Shown here one piece after another: positions 59,981 to 64,000 of a stretch of DNA of 64,000 nucleotides; positions within the stretch are counted from its first letter, which is position 1, and every line of letters starts with the position of its first letter. The notes under the pieces were generated by a model. It was not told the DNA's origin. It saw only the letters and a program-made list of their open reading frames with translations, and ran no database searches. Source of the stretch: Streptomyces sp. NBC_01549 (GTDB taxonomy: Bacteria; Actinomycetota; Actinomycetes; Streptomycetales; Streptomycetaceae); the NCBI RefSeq assembly GCF_026339955.1, contig NZ_JAPEPW010000002.1, positions 620,001 through 684,000 of the forward strand. Direction: 5' to 3'. A program made the translations under genes and the position numbers.

Positions 59981-60853
59981 TCAGGAGTGCGGAACCACCG
60001 CCACCGGACAGGGCGCGTGGTGCATCACCGCATGGGCCACCGAACCGATCCGTCCCCCCACCGCCGAGTGCCGGACGCGGCGACCGACGACCATCAGCTG
60101 GGCCCGCTCGGCCAGCGACAGCAGCACCTGCCCGGCGCTGCCCATCTCGACGTGCTGTGTGACGTGCACGTCGGGGAACCGCTCCCGCCACGGCTGGAGT
60201 GCCTCGGTGAGCGCCTTCTTCTCGTACGGCTCCAACCCCCCGGCCTCGTCCAGCAGCTTCAGCGAGCCGGGGCTGTAGGCGAACACCGGCGGCAGGCTCC
60301 ACGCCCGTACGGCGCGCACCGTGGCGCCCCGTGCCGCCGCGGTCTCGAACGCGAACCGAAGGACGGCCGCGCTGTCGTCCGGACCGCCCTGCTGGCCCAC
60401 GACGATCTCCCGGCCGCCCACTTCGGACGCCGCGCGGTCGTCGGCCCGCACCAGGACGACCGGACACGGCGCCTCGGCGATCACCTGTTGGCCGACGGAA
60501 CCGAGCAGGAAGCCGACGATCGTGCCGTGCCCGCGGGATCCGAGGACCAGCATCCCGGTCGCCGCGGCCTCGGCCAGCAGGGAGTCGACGGCCCCGCCGT
60601 CCAGGGCCTCCGCCGTCACCGGCAGGTCCGTGTGCCGGTCGGTGACGGTGCGGGTCGCGTCCTCGACCATCTCCCGTGCCCCGCGCGCCTGCTCGTCCCG
60701 GTCTCCGCCGCCGAGCAGTTCGTGGTGGGACCACTGCCAGGCGTACACGACACGCAGGGGCAGCCCGCGGCGGACGGCTTCCCTGCCCGCCCAGGCCAGC
60801 GCGGCCCGGCTCTCGGGGGATCCGTCCACACCCACGGTGATCCGGTCGGTCAT
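59981..60853 (-). CDS. Universal stress protein (two UspA domains)
   Basis: 290 residues, two tandem UspA domains of about 140 residues. The first ATP-binding motif is intact (VLGSRGHGTIVGFLLGSVGQ); the second is altered (VVGRRVRHSAVGGRIGSVAH) but keeps the G-x9-GS pattern. DGSPESRAALAWAGREA begins domain one. ATG at 60853. Such proteins bind ATP under stress or hypoxia. Confidence 0.92.
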   Translation of the reverse strand: MTDRITVGVDGSPESRAALAWAGREAVRRGLPLRVVYAWQWSHHELLGGGDRDEQARGAREMVEDATRTVTDRHTDLPVTAEALDGGAVDSLLAEAAATGMLVLGSRGHGTIVGFLLGSVGQQVIAEAPCPVVLVRADDRAASEVGGREIVVGQQGGPDDSAAVLRFAFETAAARGATVRAVRAWSLPPVFAYSPGSLKLLDEAGGLEPYEKKALTEALQPWRERFPDVHVTQHVEMGSAGQVLLSLAERAQLMVVGRRVRHSAVGGRIGSVAHAVMHHAPCPVAVVPHS

Positions 60854-61042
60854 GCGGCCGCCTCTCGTCGCCGGCTCGCCCGCTCTGCCGACCCCTCAAC
60901 CCTGCTGACCGGTCCAGTGTCCGTCACGGTCACCGCCGAGTCGCGCAAGGTCCGCGGCGCCGCCTACGCCGACTCGCGCACCACGAGTCGGCATACCCGC
61001 CCAGTGCCCCATGACGGTGACGATCCGTCGGCACCCCGCCCC

Positions 61043-61111
61043 GGACACGCTGGCCCGCGACACGCCGGTCTCCCGCGCGACGTCTTCCAGCGTCGGGGCC
61101 CGTCTGCTCAT
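61043..61111 (-). pseudogene. LacI-family DNA-binding domain remnant
   Basis: 23 residues, MSRRAPTLEDVARETGVSRA then SVS, the exact start of a LacI-family regulator, in a 637-bp gap (60854-61490). After this the frame loses all resemblance and no effector domain is present. Apart from the operator at 61434 the rest of the gap holds nothing recognisable. Confidence 0.7.
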
Positions 61112-61433
61112 GTCCGCGCCCTGTCGGCCCGGCATCACGAGGAACAGACCGCTCTCTCGCAGCATGGCACCCCGTCAGCACACGGTCACGGTCACGTCGA
61201 AGGCCATGACACCGCCCCCGGGTACGCCGAGGAACGGGAGCGGGGACGGGACCGTGCTTGAGTGCGCACCTCTTGAAGACAATCACCTACGGCCCGATGC
61301 CGTCAGCAGACCCCAGACCTCACCGAACTACCGCAAACCCTTTACCCATCGGCGTCTCCTCGAGCAACAATCCGCAGGACTCGCGTGACAACTCTTGACG
61401 CTGTGTTCACGCGGATGAAGCATGCATCGGCAA

Positions 61434-61447
61434 GAGAGCGCTCCCAG
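61434..61447. promoter_or_regulatory. LacI/CebR-type operator
   Basis: GAGAGCGCTCCCAG. The inner 8 bp GAGCGCTC is a perfect palindrome and the right half matches the CebR-type TGGGAGCGCTCCCA. It lies 44 bp before the beta-helix gene; TTGACG at 61395 may be its -35. Confidence 0.55.
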
Positions 61448-61490
61448 CACCTCCCATCGTTCATTTTCTGAACAAAGAGAGTCGCCCCCC

Positions 61491-63290
<1,800 letters not shown>

Positions 63291-63312
63291 CCGCCCCGCG
63301 CGGAGCCGCACG

Positions 63313-64000
63313 TCAGCAGGACGTCAGGCTCCCGAGGTCCACCGCGTCGGCCATCGCCTGCATCCCCTTGTCGTTGGGGTGCAGGTGATCGCCGCCGTCG
63401 AAGAACGGAAGGATCAGCTGCGGGTCGTACGGATTACGCGTGATCCTGTCGAAGTCCGTCACGGCGTCGAGCGCGCCGCTGTTCCTGATCCAGTCGTTGA
63501 CACCCTGGCGCACGGCCTCGGAGGCGGCGTCGTACTCGGACCAGCCCTTGAACGGCATGACGGTCGCGCCGACGACACACTTGCCCGCCGCGTGGGCCCG
63601 GTCGATGATCTGCCGGTAGCCGGCGATCATGTCCTCCACCGTGACACCCGTATGGGCCTTGATGTCGTTGATGCCTTCGAAGAGGAAGACCGTGCGGACC
63701 CCGGGCTGGGAAAGGACGTCACGCTGGAGCCTGTTCAGGGCGGCCTGCCCGGCGCCGTCGGCGAGCACCTTGTTTCCCGAGATCCCCTCGTTCGCCACTC
63801 CCTTGACGGTGAGTCCGGACGCGGCCTGGAGCCGCCGGGACAGATAGTCCGGCCAACGGCGGTTCTGGTCCGTGGTCGAGGCCCATCCGTCGGTGATGGA
63901 GTCGCCGAGGGTCACCACCGAGCCGACCGCCGCGGACGTCTCCACGTCGACGGCGTCCAGCCAGTACCAGGAGCCCATCGGATCGGTCCAATTGGCCGCG
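63313..64000 (-). CDS. SGNH/GDSL-type hydrolase, 5' end outside window
   Basis: Serine esterase of the SGNH superfamily: block I VVTLGDSITDGW with the nucleophile Ser, block II Gly in ANEGISGNKVL, block III GIND (Asn) and block V DHLHPNDKG with Asp and His. About 229 residues are visible; the frame continues beyond 64000 through WTDPMGSWYWLDAVD, so a larger N-terminal part, probably with a signal peptide, is missing. Convergent with the beta-helix gene 22 bp away. The C-terminus is complete. Confidence 0.88.
   Translation of the reverse strand, partial: AANWTDPMGSWYWLDAVDVETSAAVGSVVTLGDSITDGWASTTDQNRRWPDYLSRRLQAASGLTVKGVANEGISGNKVLADGAGQAALNRLQRDVLSQPGVRTVFLFEGINDIKAHTGVTVEDMIAGYRQIIDRAHAAGKCVVGATVMPFKGWSEYDAASEAVRQGVNDWIRNSGALDAVTDFDRITRNPYDPQLILPFFDGGDHLHPNDKGMQAMADAVDLGSLTSC

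Overview
The window is high-GC actinobacterial DNA, almost certainly from a Streptomyces or close relative. Supporting signs are the strong G/C third-position bias, frequent GTG starts with GGAGG-type ribosome sites, a DUF397/XRE-DUF5753 regulator pair, an NsdA-like TPR regulator, RsbW-like ATP-binding proteins, a GAF/PAS/PP2C phosphatase and a complete GlgE alpha-glucan operon. No rRNA, tRNA or CRISPR array was seen. The high density of insertion elements and broken genes suggests a variable chromosome region.

Region A (1-11.1 kb and 19.0-23.1 kb) is an acyl-CoA catabolic cluster. It has a LivHM-type permease fusion (cut by the left edge), a PPOX-type flavoprotein, a SnoaL-like protein, three acyl-CoA dehydrogenases, a type-B carboxylesterase, a TesB thioesterase, a thiolase, an acyl-CoA ligase, an HSD10-like dehydrogenase, an APH-type kinase-like protein and a TetR regulator. 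A palindrome, GAGAAT-N3-ATTCTC, sits at the start of four transcription units (2367, 6329, 9907, 22244), with a degenerate copy at 23087. This defines a local regulon, probably of the TetR protein at 22353. The enzyme set resembles side-chain beta-oxidation of sterol- or terpenoid-like acids, but the substrate is not shown by the sequence.

Region B (11103-18977) is a 7.9-kb Tn3-family transposon with 38-bp inverted repeats that splits region A. It has a resolvase with an N-terminal zinc-binding segment, a frameshifted TnpA, an IS30 remnant, a PPOX-type protein, and an ECF41 sigma factor with a carboxymuconolactone-decarboxylase/AhpD-like gene and a DoxX-like gene. Two divergent ECF41-type promoters (TGTCACA-N16-CGTC) lie between the last two genes. 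Both flanks are damaged genes and there is no target duplication.

Region C (23.3-35.0 kb) mixes a TnpB-like gene with an in-frame stop, a receiver-domain remnant, a LysR regulator, a frameshifted MFS exporter, a regulatory cluster (HATPase, DUF6624, SDR, NsdA-like, XRE-DUF5753/DUF397), and an IS701 copy with a 175-bp MITE nested in its target-site copy.

Region D (35.1-64 kb) is more ordinary: a P-loop-like protein, a DUF574 methyltransferase, a berberine-type oxidase, DUF5133, the glgE-treS-mak-glgB operon, a secreted M1 peptidase, a MarR-ABC exporter operon, a Gfo/Idh oxidoreductase, an MFS exporter, a LysE/ArgP-like pair, the PP2C sensor phosphatase, an aldo/keto reductase, a Nudix hydrolase, a universal stress protein, a Tat-exported beta-helix protein behind a LacI-type operator, and an SGNH hydrolase cut by the right edge.
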